Source of the DNA: Salmonella enterica subsp. houtenae serovar Houten
Lineage (GTDB): Bacteria; Pseudomonadota; Gammaproteobacteria; Enterobacterales; Enterobacteriaceae
Direction of reading: 5' to 3'
NCBI GenBank assembly: GCA_900478215.1
Contig: LS483478.1
Location: 2,294,001-2,358,000, forward strand
Length of the DNA stretch: 64,000 nt
In this document: positions 27,686-36,707 of the stretch, piece by piece
How the letters are laid out: the number at the start of each line of letters is the position of its first letter
Numbering within the stretch: the stretch's first letter is position 1
The notes under the pieces: model-generated
Databases searched by the model: none
What the model was told of the DNA's origin: nothing
What the model saw: the letters and a program-made list of their open reading frames with translations, nothing else
Program-made: the position numbers and the translations under genes

Positions 27686-28357
27686 TTAGCCGCCGACAAT
27701 CTTTCTCACATAGCGTAAATGTTCCAGAGATTCCTGATAGGCGCTGTCAGCATCAGACTGGCGCATCGCATCCACTATCGCTTTATGCTGCTTGTTGAGA
27801 TTAAGTAAAACATTCCTGTCTCCAGACCGCTCATCAAGCCCGACATAAGGGATATTAATCCGCTGCTCCCATAACATACGGGACATATCGAACAAAACCC
27901 GATTACGGCTGGCTTCAGAGATCGCAAGGTGAAACTCTTTATCCAGCGAGTAAAAGCCGTGGACGTTATTATCGTTAATGGCTTGCTCCATACGATGATA
28001 AATCGCCTCTATTCGGCTGATGGCGTCAACGTTATCGTTTTGTGCTGCTAAGCGCGCGCAATGGCTATCAACCAGCTCGCGAGTAGAGAGAATGTCTTCG
28101 ATGGTATAGTCACTGGCAGGATGTTTTTTATCTGAAACGATAACCCCATTACCGGACTGAATCACGATCCATCCGGAGATCTCCAGTACAATAAGGGCTT
28201 CTCGCAAGGAAGCGCGGCTCACGCCAAGCTGTTTTGCCAGTTCGCGTTCTGGCGGTAAAAAACTTCCCGGTGGAAAAATATTATCATTGATCAGCTTAAT
28301 GATGAGGTTGGCTATCTTCTGATAGAGCCTCTCCTGCCTGACCTCAGGTATAACCAT
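27686..28357 (-). CDS. GntR/FadR-family regulator
   Basis: 223 residues. The N-terminal GntR winged HTH (FLPPERELAKQLGVSRASLREALIVLEISGWIVIQSGNGVIV) is followed by an FCD all-helical ligand domain (FYSLDKEFHLAISEASRNRVL, with the Asp/His metal-site pattern). The ATG at 28357 is chosen because GGAGGG sits just upstream and because the longer frame adds a 40-residue segment with no counterpart in the family. It is convergent with the MFS-dehydrogenase operon and is the likely controller of that operon. Confidence 0.88.
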   Translation of the reverse strand: MVIPEVRQERLYQKIANLIIKLINDNIFPPGSFLPPERELAKQLGVSRASLREALIVLEISGWIVIQSGNGVIVSDKKHPASDYTIEDILSTRELVDSHCARLAAQNDNVDAISRIEAIYHRMEQAINDNNVHGFYSLDKEFHLAISEASRNRVLFDMSRMLWEQRINIPYVGLDERSGDRNVLLNLNKQHKAIVDAMRQSDADSAYQESLEHLRYVRKIVGG

Positions 28358-28619
28358 GCGCCCTCCAATCCATATCCAGGGGATTTTGAATGGATTTAGC
28401 ATACCATCCTGGCGCTGGTGATCGTGATAATTAATTACCGCGCACGACAGTGAGAAGCAACCGCCGGTAGTCTCCATTATCTTCGCTGAGACTACCGGGG
28501 AAGCTAAACAGAGACGAGCGATTTATCCTTTAACGTTGATTTTCTCGAACACGGGCGCTGTCGCGTTTTTAAACTGCGAAAGGGACCTGACTATATTTAA
28601 ATAATTGCGTAACGTTATA

Positions 28620-28657
28620 GGGGTTCTACGCCGGAGCCCCAGATTTTTCCGATTTTT
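28620..28657 (+). repeat. Left terminal inverted repeat of the Tn3-family remnant
   Basis: It starts GGGGTTCTACGCCGG and carries a TTTCCG block near base 27 that is shared with the right end. It is flanked by TTATA. Confidence 0.85.
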
Positions 28658-28664
28658 TATTTTC

Positions 28665-28790
28665 TCATTGATTATTCAGTAGTTTTATTCCATCAGCGCG
28701 CAATTGACCATCAGGTGAAATATGTCGGTACAATGTTTGTCGGGTTATTCCAAGTTCCTGACTCAACGTACTGACTTTTGTCTCAGGATG
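28665..28790 (-). pseudogene. Serine recombinase (resolvase) C-terminal fragment
   Basis: The minus strand reads GHPETKVSTLSQELGITRQT, then LYRHISPDGQLR, to a stop at 28665. This is the HTH domain that ends Hin/Tn3-type resolvases. The catalytic domain is missing. It lies just inside the left transposon end, where a tnpR remnant would be expected. Confidence 0.7.
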
Positions 28791-29054
28791 GCCCATTCTG
28801 GCGGAACAGATGGATGCCCCAACTATTGCTGAGCTGGATAAGCTGATTGAACGTGATGACCCCCAGTGTTCCTGATCCCACCACCTTTGGTGAAGTTCGT
28901 CAGCGGGCCTGGAAAATCATGCCCCGGGAAGCGCTGAAAAGTACGGCACAGCGCATGAGTGAGCGTAAAGCCAGTGGTGACGAAGCCTGTCAGATCAGGT
29001 CTGAGCTAATACAGCTATGCCGACGCGCTGTATTTTCTTGTGGTTGCTGCATCT

Positions 29055-29312
29055 TCACACTTGCTGAATTTTAAAGTTCACACCACAGGATCTGGCATAA
29101 CGTATCAGCGTATCGATACTCATCCGGGAGGCGTTCTTCTCCATGCGAGAGATAGTGGGCGCTTTAATACCCATGCGCTCTGCAACCTGCGCAGACGTCA
29201 ACCCTGCTTCCTTTCGCCAGGAAGCTAATGTCTCCCGAAGCTGCTCTGAGGCTTCTTCAGTCTCATACGCTGTGCGGTATTCAGGATCATACATCGCTTC
29301 AGCATGTATCAT
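29055..29312 (-). CDS. HigA-like XRE-family antitoxin (orphan)
   Basis: 85 residues with an N-terminal MYDPEYRTAYETEE stretch and an XRE helix-turn-helix (LTSAQVAERMGIKAPTISRMEKNASRMSIDTLIRYARSCG). This layout is that of HigA/RelB-like antitoxins encoded after a HigB toxin. No toxin reading frame is found on the upstream side (29,313-29,510), which instead holds IS-like hairpins. The gene is thus an orphan, or its toxin was lost. Internal ATG at residue 7 is an alternative start. Confidence 0.75.
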   Translation of the reverse strand: MIHAEAMYDPEYRTAYETEEASEQLRETLASWRKEAGLTSAQVAERMGIKAPTISRMEKNASRMSIDTLIRYARSCGVNFKIQQV

Positions 29313-29361
29313 TTCCCCTGCCTCCTGAATGTTTAAGCCGCGTCAGATATTCCCTGCTTGA

Positions 29362-29480
29362 CATCCTCCACGCCCTGAAGGACGAGCTTTTACGACGTAT
29401 CGGATAATGTTCTGGCATGAACAGAAATTAAGTTCACTGTTCTATGCATCTAACAAATCCCGCCCTGAAAAGCGGGATTT
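29362..29480. repeat. IS200/IS605-like end hairpins (relic)
   Basis: CCTCCACGCCCTGAAGGACG, followed by AGCTTTTACG, and about 60 bp further the perfect hairpin AATCCCGC...GCGGGATT resemble the right-end structures of IS200/IS605-family elements that carry tnpB. No transposase or TnpB frame remains. The hairpins are seen directly; the family assignment is from memory of typical ends. Confidence 0.35.
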
Positions 29481-29516
29481 TAAGGAGCATCAGAATAGTA
29501 ATAATGAGCTGTTCTT

Positions 29517-31019
29517 TTAATGAACTGCCAATAAATTATTCACTACATATCGATATGATATATCCAAGTTATTCAATAATGACTGCATAACCATGTCAGT
29601 AATCTGTATTATTAGATCACTTTGTTCTGGGCTAATTTCTTTTGCGATAAAATGCTCATACATATTATTATATGCTTCACACTCTTCTTCTGTCGCATGG
29701 CGCCCACATAAATATGGAAGAAAAATATTATATTTCCTTTCCGCCAGCAAAGCTACATCACCAACATGAGAGAAAAATTCTTTTCCACTTAACTCCAGTA
29801 TCATCATAAACCAGAACCTGATAATAGGATCTCTGTGTTTTAATCCAAATAAAGAAAACTTAACTATATTTTCTCTATGGATATCCATATCTGCGTTAAG
29901 AAAAATAAACTCAAGAGTATCACTGGCACTCCAGCGTAACATATCATCAAGCTGAAGTGATTTCCAGTCATGATAAAATAAACGGCTATGCTCTGAAAGG
30001 TGTAATGCATAATTGTTTATAATCTTTTCACTTTCTGATTCAGGCTGTTCATATGTAAAAACATACTTGTTAATATCCCTATAACCCATAATATCAACAA
30101 TCCAAAGAGGTATGAAGCTTTTTAATTTCAATTGCGGGTCTATTGAAGTGTTAATCAACCATTTAAAGAACTTATGATTCGAGATTTTTTCCAAGTAACT
30201 GTTTATATGTTCAATATGTTTACCATTGTTATTTTGTTTGTTCTCTATCACAAACTCAGGGTATATAGGGGCAACATTTCTCCCTACGGGTAATGGTCCC
30301 TGAAATGATGGATTACTTCCATTAAGAACATAACTGGATAAATAATTATAAAAAGAGTCATGAATCCCTTTAAATATACCAAACATTCTCTTTGAGAGCG
30401 CAGCCATTTCTTTGTAAGAATCTGGTGACAATTCTATATTTTCAAAAACACCCTCTGACTTCCATACATGTCCATTCTCCAGATTAAGGTGAAATGTTCC
30501 AAAATAACGGAGTGATATTCCTAAATTATTAGCAACCTGGTCAGCAATAGGACTAATTTTTGAAAAGAATATATTACCACAAGTTTCTCCTGACTCGGAA
30601 TGAGAATAACGAAGTATTGGATCTCCGCCATCATCTACACAAAGCCTCATAAAATCAACGCCAAATTTTCGGAAACATTCCATTTCACGACTAATAAACA
30701 ACCAGTATATAACATCGCTTGCCTTCCAGTTAAGTTTGTCATCTATATATAGCTTCCTCCAGTCCTCTAAAAAAAATCTTGAATGTGTTTCATCCTCAAT
30801 CGTCCCTCCGTTTATAACGGATTTATATTCATTATCATTGTTATCAAACCGGATAACCCATTTATTCATATCTCTGAAGTTCATTATGAAATGAGCCATA
30901 ACAGGAGCAAATAATAGTTTATCCTTCAACGCTATACAATCTGAAGAAATCAAATTATAAAAAGCATGTTGTTCAAGCGTCTTTCTCTGCTCATCTCTAA
31001 ATTGATAAAATTTCTTCAT
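29517..31019 (-). CDS. 500-aa protein with two copies of one domain, function unknown
   Basis: An intact, AT-rich cargo gene. The N half (about residues 30-140) and C half (about 295-405) share the same pattern: a hydrophobic start (PVMAHFIMNFRDMNKWVIRF / PLWIVDIMGYRDINKYVFTY), then HSRFFLEDWRKLYIDDKLNW / HSRLFYHDWKSLQLDDMLRW, then ASD, a Glu- or Asp-containing helix and a DPI-R motif. Each copy also ends in an MFGIF/YNIFLPYL-like helix. The Glu-x2-His and Asp pattern with all-helical character recalls heme-oxygenase-like or TenA-like folds, but I do not recognise the family. No signal peptide is seen. It lies inside a Tn3-family remnant. Confidence 0.75.
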   Translation of the reverse strand: MKKFYQFRDEQRKTLEQHAFYNLISSDCIALKDKLLFAPVMAHFIMNFRDMNKWVIRFDNNDNEYKSVINGGTIEDETHSRFFLEDWRKLYIDDKLNWKASDVIYWLFISREMECFRKFGVDFMRLCVDDGGDPILRYSHSESGETCGNIFFSKISPIADQVANNLGISLRYFGTFHLNLENGHVWKSEGVFENIELSPDSYKEMAALSKRMFGIFKGIHDSFYNYLSSYVLNGSNPSFQGPLPVGRNVAPIYPEFVIENKQNNNGKHIEHINSYLEKISNHKFFKWLINTSIDPQLKLKSFIPLWIVDIMGYRDINKYVFTYEQPESESEKIINNYALHLSEHSRLFYHDWKSLQLDDMLRWSASDTLEFIFLNADMDIHRENIVKFSLFGLKHRDPIIRFWFMMILELSGKEFFSHVGDVALLAERKYNIFLPYLCGRHATEEECEAYNNMYEHFIAKEISPEQSDLIIQITDMVMQSLLNNLDISYRYVVNNLLAVH

Positions 31020-31471
31020 GGTTATATCTCACGTTACTTAATGATACATTGCGTATAGAATATCCACACGATCGTTTTATCAGTAAAATAATACTTTTGA
31101 AGCATCATACAAAATAAAAACATTAATAATATAGTTAATATATATCACTAACCAGAACCTACTCTCAAGAACACATTATTTGAAAAAGATCACAAATTTA
31201 ATTCACTCCCCCCTCCGCCCCCATTTTGGGGGCCGCTTGGAAAACGGATCTATGGTCACTCCCGTTTTTGCAACACCGATTTTGACGATAAGTGGGCTTG
31301 CTTGAATCTATCCGGCGTCTGAATGGGATTTTATTCCCGCGCCTCGATGAGTTCCGCGCCTGATGAACCTCAAGAAAATATACGGCTTCACGTTTCACAG
31401 GTTCCTCAACAGGTCGGTGGATCGTTCGTATCATCAATAATCAGTATCCGCAAAACCAGATGAGTGATTGT
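31020..31471. other. Gap between the 500-aa gene and the IS110 fragment
   Basis: The first ~180 bp are AT-rich and likely hold the promoter of the 500-aa gene. The GC-richer part (31,200-31,470) looks like decayed insertion-sequence DNA, but no transposase motif could be assigned. Confidence 0.4.
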
Positions 31472-31984
31472 TTAAACTGATATAATTCTCGCTATGCTTC
31501 GTAAGTTTGCTGTCGTGTTGTTAGTGCCCAGGCTATTCTGGCCAGCTTGTTTGCCAGAGCGCAGGTCACGACAAAGTGGCTTTTCCGACACAGTAACTCC
31601 CCGACCCAGTCGGCCAACCTGCCTGACTGGTGTTCCAGTTTTTGTATAAATACTCTTGAGCCGGATACCCTTTATGGCGTAGTGGATGGGCAGAAAGGCG
31701 CACTGGACTAGCAAGGTTCGTATCTTCTTGTTGCCCCGCTTGCTGATACCCAACAATGTTGTCCGCCCGCCCGTGCTGTATTGTCGAGGTACCAACCCTG
31801 TTGCGGCTGCAAAATCACGGCTACTGGCATACTGCTTCCCGTCGCCAGTCTCAGTTGAAATAGTACTTGCTGTCAGCGTTCCGACACAGGGAATACTCAG
31901 TAAACGCTGACCTACTTCATCTTCGTCCAGCTTTCGTGACAGTTTTTGGTGTTGAACGACCAACAGTGAAAGCCCGGCACTCAC
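31472..31984 (-). mobile_element. IS110-family transposase fragment, frameshifted
   Basis: The minus strand reads LLSIPCVGTLTASTISTETG, then GDGKQYASSRDFAAATGLVP and RQYSTGGRTTLLGISKRGNK, the Transposase_20 (helix-hairpin-helix) domain of IS110 elements. The N-terminal DEDD domain is absent because the Tn3 TnpA sequence starts at once on the other side. The 3' end is out of frame; the proper ending (ALANKLARIAW-like) is in another frame. The fragment is inactive. Confidence 0.85.
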
Positions 31985-32865
31985 GTAAATACTTTGGCCG
32001 CGGTAAAGGCCTGGTGGCCTACACTCTGCTGTGTAACCATATCCCGATCAACGGATACCTGATTGGCACTAATGATTACGAAGGACATCACGTTTTTGAT
32101 ATCTGGTACCGCAATACCTCTGTAGTGAAGCCTGTAGCCATCACCGGAGATATGCACAGTGTTAACAGGGCAAATTTTGCGATACTGCACTGGTTTGGAC
32201 TTCGTTTTGAGCCTCATTTTACTAACCTGAACAGGCAGTTACAGGAGCAGTACAGCACCAGAGAATCGTCGGTCTATAAAAAATGTCTGATTCAGCCAGC
32301 CGGTCGGATTGACCTGGAACTTATATCCCGGGAAAAAAGCAATCTCGATCGCATCGTTGCTACGCTGGGGCTGAAGGAAATGACGCAGGGAACGCTGATC
32401 CGTAAGTTATGTACATATGCAGTAACCAATCCGACAAGGCAGGCGGTATTTGAATATGACCGTCTGATTCGCAGCATTTATACACTGAAGTATCTGCGCG
32501 ATCCGCAAATGGAACGCAATATTCGCCGTTCCCAGAACCGGATTGAGTCTTATCATCAACTACGTGCTGCAGTGTCCAAAGTCGGAGGCAAGAAAGAGTT
32601 AACCGGAAAAAATGATATAGAAACAGAGATCAGTAATCAGTGCGGGCGCTTGATCTCCAACGTGATCGTTTATTACAACTCTGCGATCCTGTCACGTTTG
32701 CTGAGGCGACTGGAAACAGAAGGTAATGAAAAGGCCATTGAGGCTCTGTCCAGGATATCACCAGTAGCCTGGCAACACATTTTGCTGAACGAACATTATA
32801 CCTTCCAGAACAGTAACGAACTCATTGACCTGGATACATTGGTAGCCGGTTTAAAACTGGGATAA
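31977..32865 (+). pseudogene. Tn3-family transposase TnpA, C-terminal third
   Basis: The frame begins with the conserved KYFGRGKGLVAYTLLCNH block and continues through ITGDMHSVNRANFAILHWFG (second catalytic Asp), SYHQLRAAVSKVGGKKELTG and NQCGRLISNVIVYYNSAILS, all typical of the DDE domain of Tn3 transposases. About 296 of ~1000 residues remain and the first catalytic Asp block is lost. The stop is 32 bp before the right transposon end, as in intact Tn3 elements. The IS110 fragment abuts the break point. Confidence 0.9.
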
Positions 32866-32897
32866 CGGAAATTTCGGCGGTTCCGGCGTAGAACCCC
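32860..32897 (-). repeat. Right terminal inverted repeat of the Tn3-family remnant
   Basis: Read on the minus strand it begins GGGGTTCTACGCCGG, identical to the left end for 15 bp. TTATA lies directly outside. Confidence 0.85.
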
Positions 32898-33099
32898 TTA
32901 TAAATAAAAGTGAGCCGCTATATTTATTTTATATCACCAATAACATTAAATTTATTTATGTTTTTGAAAGAAGGATCGTAGCATACATATAATTTATTGT
33001 TACGAATTAGAAACATAATTGCTACCAAATTATGTTGAGAAAGACAATAAATGCAACATATGATGCCCACACTAACTATAGTGGTTTGGGATAAACGTT

Positions 33100-34203
33100 A
33101 TGCAAACACAAGATACATTCTATCAAGTTATGCGTAGGCACGGCGTGACAAGGCGTAGCTTCCTTAAATTTTGCAGCCTTACCGCAACGTCCTTAGGCTT
33201 GAGCAGCTCGATGATTCCTCAGATAGCTTACGCTCTGGAAAATAAACCTCGTACGCCAGTGATATGGCTGCATGGTCTTGAATGTACCTGTTGTACCGAA
33301 TCTTTCATTCGCTCTGCGCACCCACTGGCCAAAGATGCCATTTTGTCGCTCATTTCCCTGGATTATGACGACACTATTATGGCCGCCGCGGGGCAACAAG
33401 CCGAGCAGGCGTTAGCGGATGTAATGCGTGAGTACAAAGGAAACTATATCGTCGCCGTGGAGGGTAACGCGCCGCTGAATGAAGACGGAATGTTTTGCAT
33501 ACTGGCTGGCGAGCCATTCCTGGAAAAATTAAAACGCGTCAGCGCGGATGCTAAAGCCATTATCGCCTGGGGATCCTGTGCATCATGGGGCTGTGTGCAG
33601 GCAGCCCGCCCCAACCCAACCAAAGCCACACCCGTTCATAAATTAATTACCGATAAGCCCATTATTAAAGTACCCGGCTGCCCGCCTATCCCGGAAGTGA
33701 TGTCCGCCGTTATCACCTATATGCTGGCATTTGATCGTATTCCTCCCCTTGATCGTCTTGGACGACCAAAAATGTTTTATGGTCAGCGTATTCATGACAA
33801 ATGCTACCGACGCGCGCATTTCGATGCTGGTCAGTTTGTGGAAGCGTGGGATGACGAGGGTGCCCGAAAAGGATATTGCCTGTACAAGATGGGCTGTAAA
33901 GGCCCGACCACCTATAACGCCTGTTCAACCGTTCGCTGGAATGATGGAGTTTCTTTTCCTATTCAGTCGGGTCATGGATGCCTCGGATGTTCAGAAGATG
34001 GATTCTGGGATTACGGATCTTTTTACAGCCGGGCAACGGGCATTCCGCAAACGGGTATTGAAGCTACCGCCGATAAAATTGGCCTGGGCGTGGCTGGCGT
34101 CGCGGGCGCAGCCGCCATTGCTCACGCCACGGTCAGTGCCATAAAACACGCCCGTAATAAAAACAACACGTTGCCAGAAAACACGCCGGAAGAGAAAAAA
34201 TAA
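33100..34203 (+). CDS. hydA: Hydrogenase 5 small subunit
   Basis: 367 residues. A twin-arginine signal (TRRSFLKFCSLTATSLGLSS) directs Tat export. The Fe-S ligands are arranged as in oxygen-tolerant group 1d [NiFe] hydrogenases: LECTCCTESF supplies the extra cysteines of the proximal 4Fe-3S cluster, and further clusters use CKGPTTYNACS and GHGCLGCSEDGFWD. The C-terminal hydrophobic stretch (GVAGVAGAAAIAHATVSAI) anchors it in the membrane. It transfers electrons from the large subunit to the HydC cytochrome. First gene of the operon; the start is 202 bp from the Tn3 remnant. Confidence 0.96.
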   Translation: MQTQDTFYQVMRRHGVTRRSFLKFCSLTATSLGLSSSMIPQIAYALENKPRTPVIWLHGLECTCCTESFIRSAHPLAKDAILSLISLDYDDTIMAAAGQQAEQALADVMREYKGNYIVAVEGNAPLNEDGMFCILAGEPFLEKLKRVSADAKAIIAWGSCASWGCVQAARPNPTKATPVHKLITDKPIIKVPGCPPIPEVMSAVITYMLAFDRIPPLDRLGRPKMFYGQRIHDKCYRRAHFDAGQFVEAWDDEGARKGYCLYKMGCKGPTTYNACSTVRWNDGVSFPIQSGHGCLGCSEDGFWDYGSFYSRATGIPQTGIEATADKIGLGVAGVAGAAAIAHATVSAIKHARNKNNTLPENTPEEKK

Positions 34204-34205
34204 TC

Positions 34206-36008
34206 ATGCCATATCCTTATCAGACTCAGGGTTTTACACTGGACAATAGCGGACGGCGAATTGTGGTCGATCCGGTGACGCGCATCGAAGGACATATGCG
34301 CTGCGAAGTGAATATCGACAGTAATAATGTCATTACTAACGCCGTGTCGACCGGCACTATGTGGCGCGGCCTTGAGGTTATCCTGAAAGGCCGCGATCCG
34401 CGAGACGCCTGGGCATTCGTTGAGCGTATCTGCGGCGTCTGCACCGGGACACATGCCCTGACCTCAATTCGCGCCGTAGAAAATGCACTGGGAATCGCGA
34501 TTCCTGACAACGCAAATTGTATCCGTAATATGATGCAGGCTACGCTACACGTTCACGATCACCTGGTACATTTTTATCATCTACATGCGCTGGACTGGGT
34601 CGATGTGGTTGCCGCCCTGAAAGCCGATCCGCATCAGACCTCCGCCATCGCGCAGAGTCTTTCCGCATGGCCGCTGTCCTCGCCGGGATATTTTCGCGAT
34701 TTACAAAATCGCCTGAAGCGATTTATCGAGTCCGGCCAACTTGGTCCCTTCCGCAACGGCTACTGGGGACATCCGGCCATGAAACTCCCGCCGGAAGCCA
34801 ATTTGCTGGCGGTCGCCCACTATCTGGAAGCGCTCGATTTTCAAAAAGAGATCGTGAAAATCCACACCGTTTTCGGAGGTAAAAACCCGCACCCTAACTG
34901 GCTGGTGGGCGGCGTTCCTTGCGCCATCAACCTTGATGAAACGGGCGCGGTCGGCGCAGTGAATATGGAACGTCTGAATCTTGTCAGTTCCATCATCGAA
35001 AAAGCTCGCCAGTTCTGCGAACAGGTCTATCTTCCGGACGTCTTGCTGATTGCCAGTTATTACAAAGACTGGGCAAAAATCGGCGGCGGGTTATCGAGCA
35101 TGAACCTGCTGGCTTATGGCGAGTTTCCCGATAACCCTAACGATTATTCCGCCAGTAATCTCCTGCTTCCGCGGGGAGCTATCATTAATGGTCGTTTCGA
35201 CGAAATTCATCCCGTCGATTTAACTGCGCCCGATGAGATTCAGGAGTTTGTCACCCACTCCTGGTATACCTATGGCAACGGCAATAACGATAAGGGTTTG
35301 CATCCGTGGGATGGACTGACTGAGCCGCAACTGGTCATGGGCGAACACTATAAAGGCACTAAAACCTTTATCGAACAGGTGGATGAGTCCGCTAAATATT
35401 CATGGATTAAATCGCCGCGCTGGAAGGGTCATGCGATGGAAGTGGGACCGCTGGCACGTTACCTGATTGGTTATCATCAAAATAAACCAGAATTTAAAGA
35501 GCCCGTGGATCAACTGCTTAGCGTATTAAAACTGCCTAAAGAGGCGCTCTTTTCTACATTAGGACGTACTGCCGCGCGTGCGCTGGAATCCGTATGGGCA
35601 GGTAATACGCTGCAATACTTCTTCGATCGCCTGATGCGTAACCTCAAATCCGGCGATACGGCGACGGCAAACGTCACTCTCTGGGAACCCGATACCTGGC
35701 CCACGTCTGCAAAAGGCGTTGGTTTCAGCGAGGCGCCGCGCGGTGCGCTGGGACACTGGATAAAGATTGAAAATCAGAGAATCGACAGCTACCAGTGCGT
35801 AGTACCGACGACCTGGAATGCCGGGCCACGTGATGATAAAGGCCAAATTGGCGCGTACGAAGCGGCGTTAATGGGAACTAAACTCGCCGTTCCCGATCAA
35901 CCGTTGGAGATTTTACGTACTCTGCACAGCTTCGATCCCTGCCTGGCCTGTTCCACCCATGTTATTGATAATCATGGAGGGGAGCTGGTCAGGGTTCAGG
36001 TTCGATGA
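34206..36008 (+). CDS. hydB: Hydrogenase 5 large (NiFe) subunit
   Basis: 600 residues. The N-terminal nickel ligands are in RICGVCTGTHALTSIRAVENALG (CxxC) and the C-terminal pair in FDPCLACSTHVIDNHGGELV (DPCxxC). The tail after His is the peptide removed by the HydD protease during maturation. It oxidises H2 at a Ni-Fe(CN)2CO centre on the periplasmic side and is exported with HydA. It starts 2 bp after the hydA stop, so translation is coupled. Length is normal for the family. Confidence 0.97.
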   Translation: MPYPYQTQGFTLDNSGRRIVVDPVTRIEGHMRCEVNIDSNNVITNAVSTGTMWRGLEVILKGRDPRDAWAFVERICGVCTGTHALTSIRAVENALGIAIPDNANCIRNMMQATLHVHDHLVHFYHLHALDWVDVVAALKADPHQTSAIAQSLSAWPLSSPGYFRDLQNRLKRFIESGQLGPFRNGYWGHPAMKLPPEANLLAVAHYLEALDFQKEIVKIHTVFGGKNPHPNWLVGGVPCAINLDETGAVGAVNMERLNLVSSIIEKARQFCEQVYLPDVLLIASYYKDWAKIGGGLSSMNLLAYGEFPDNPNDYSASNLLLPRGAIINGRFDEIHPVDLTAPDEIQEFVTHSWYTYGNGNNDKGLHPWDGLTEPQLVMGEHYKGTKTFIEQVDESAKYSWIKSPRWKGHAMEVGPLARYLIGYHQNKPEFKEPVDQLLSVLKLPKEALFSTLGRTAARALESVWAGNTLQYFFDRLMRNLKSGDTATANVTLWEPDTWPTSAKGVGFSEAPRGALGHWIKIENQRIDSYQCVVPTTWNAGPRDDKGQIGAYEAALMGTKLAVPDQPLEILRTLHSFDPCLACSTHVIDNHGGELVRVQVR

Positions 36009-36027
36009 CGACGATTCGGAGGTTTCA

Positions 36028-36702
36028 ATGCATCTCAAAGAAATAACCAGCCAGGGGTACTATATCTATGAAGCGCCGGTACGTTTATGGCACTGGATCA
36101 CAGCGTTATCCATTGTTGTCTTGGCGGTTACAGGATATTTCATTGGCCGCCCCCTGCCATCGATTCAAGGTGAAGCGACCTTTATGTTTTGGATGGGCTG
36201 GATACGTCTGATCCATTTTACCACGGCGTATATTTTTACTGTCGCTCTGCTGTTTCGTATTTACTGGGCATGTGTCGGAAATGAGTATGCCAGGGAGATG
36301 TTTCTGGTTCCGTTCTGGCGCCGCGCCTGGCGCAAAGGCGTTATCAGCGAAATCCGCTGGTATTTTTTCCTCGAAAAAGAGGCCCATCGTTACTATGGAC
36401 ATAATCCGGTAGCGGGACTGGCGGTAATGTTCTATTTCTGGATGTCCGTACTGATGGTGTTTAGCGGCTTTGCGCTCTATGGCGAAGGGCTCGGAACAGA
36501 CAGTTGGGCATATCAATGGTTTGGCTGGATGATTCGCCTGACCGGCAACGATAGCCTCGCGCTGCATTTCTGGCATCGGTTGGGCATGTGGTTCATCATC
36601 GCTTTCGTCATTGCGCATGTTTATACCGCCATTCGTGAAGATATTATGAGCCGACAAAGCGTGATTTCCGTCATGATAAGCGGCTGGCGCTGGTTCAGGT
36701 GA
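36028..36702 (+). CDS. hydC: Hydrogenase 5 cytochrome b subunit
   Basis: 224 residues with four membrane spans and His residues placed for two b hemes (VRLWHWITALSIVVLAVTGY; LIHFTTAYIF; FWHRLGMWFIIAFVIAHVY). HyaC/HupC family. It accepts electrons from HydA and passes them to quinone, anchoring the enzyme in the inner membrane. GGAGG precedes the ATG at 36028; the frame is open upstream, overlapping hydB, but that start is not needed. Confidence 0.95.
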   Translation: MHLKEITSQGYYIYEAPVRLWHWITALSIVVLAVTGYFIGRPLPSIQGEATFMFWMGWIRLIHFTTAYIFTVALLFRIYWACVGNEYAREMFLVPFWRRAWRKGVISEIRWYFFLEKEAHRYYGHNPVAGLAVMFYFWMSVLMVFSGFALYGEGLGTDSWAYQWFGWMIRLTGNDSLALHFWHRLGMWFIIAFVIAHVYTAIREDIMSRQSVISVMISGWRWFR

Positions 36703-36707
36703 TAACA

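Larger units (their letters stand above)
28620..32897. mobile_element. Tn3-family transposon remnant with both ends and target duplication
   Basis: The left end at 28620 begins GGGGTTCTACGCCGG. The right end, read inward from 32897, begins with the same 15 bases. Similarity continues imperfectly to about 38 bp, the usual Tn3 TIR length. TTATA occurs directly outside both ends (28615-28619 and 32898-32902), the 5-bp duplication made by Tn3 transposition. Inside are a serine-recombinase tail, 28,800-29,050 with a short unrecognised frame, a HigA-like gene, IS200/IS605-like hairpins, a 500-aa cargo gene, an IS110 fragment and the C-terminal third of TnpA. The N-terminal part of TnpA is lost, so it cannot move by itself. 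Confidence 0.85.

Noticed and set aside
33731..34144. 137-codon frame overlapping hydA in another frame
   Set aside because: hydA is intact and conserved over this stretch; the overlap is a by-product.
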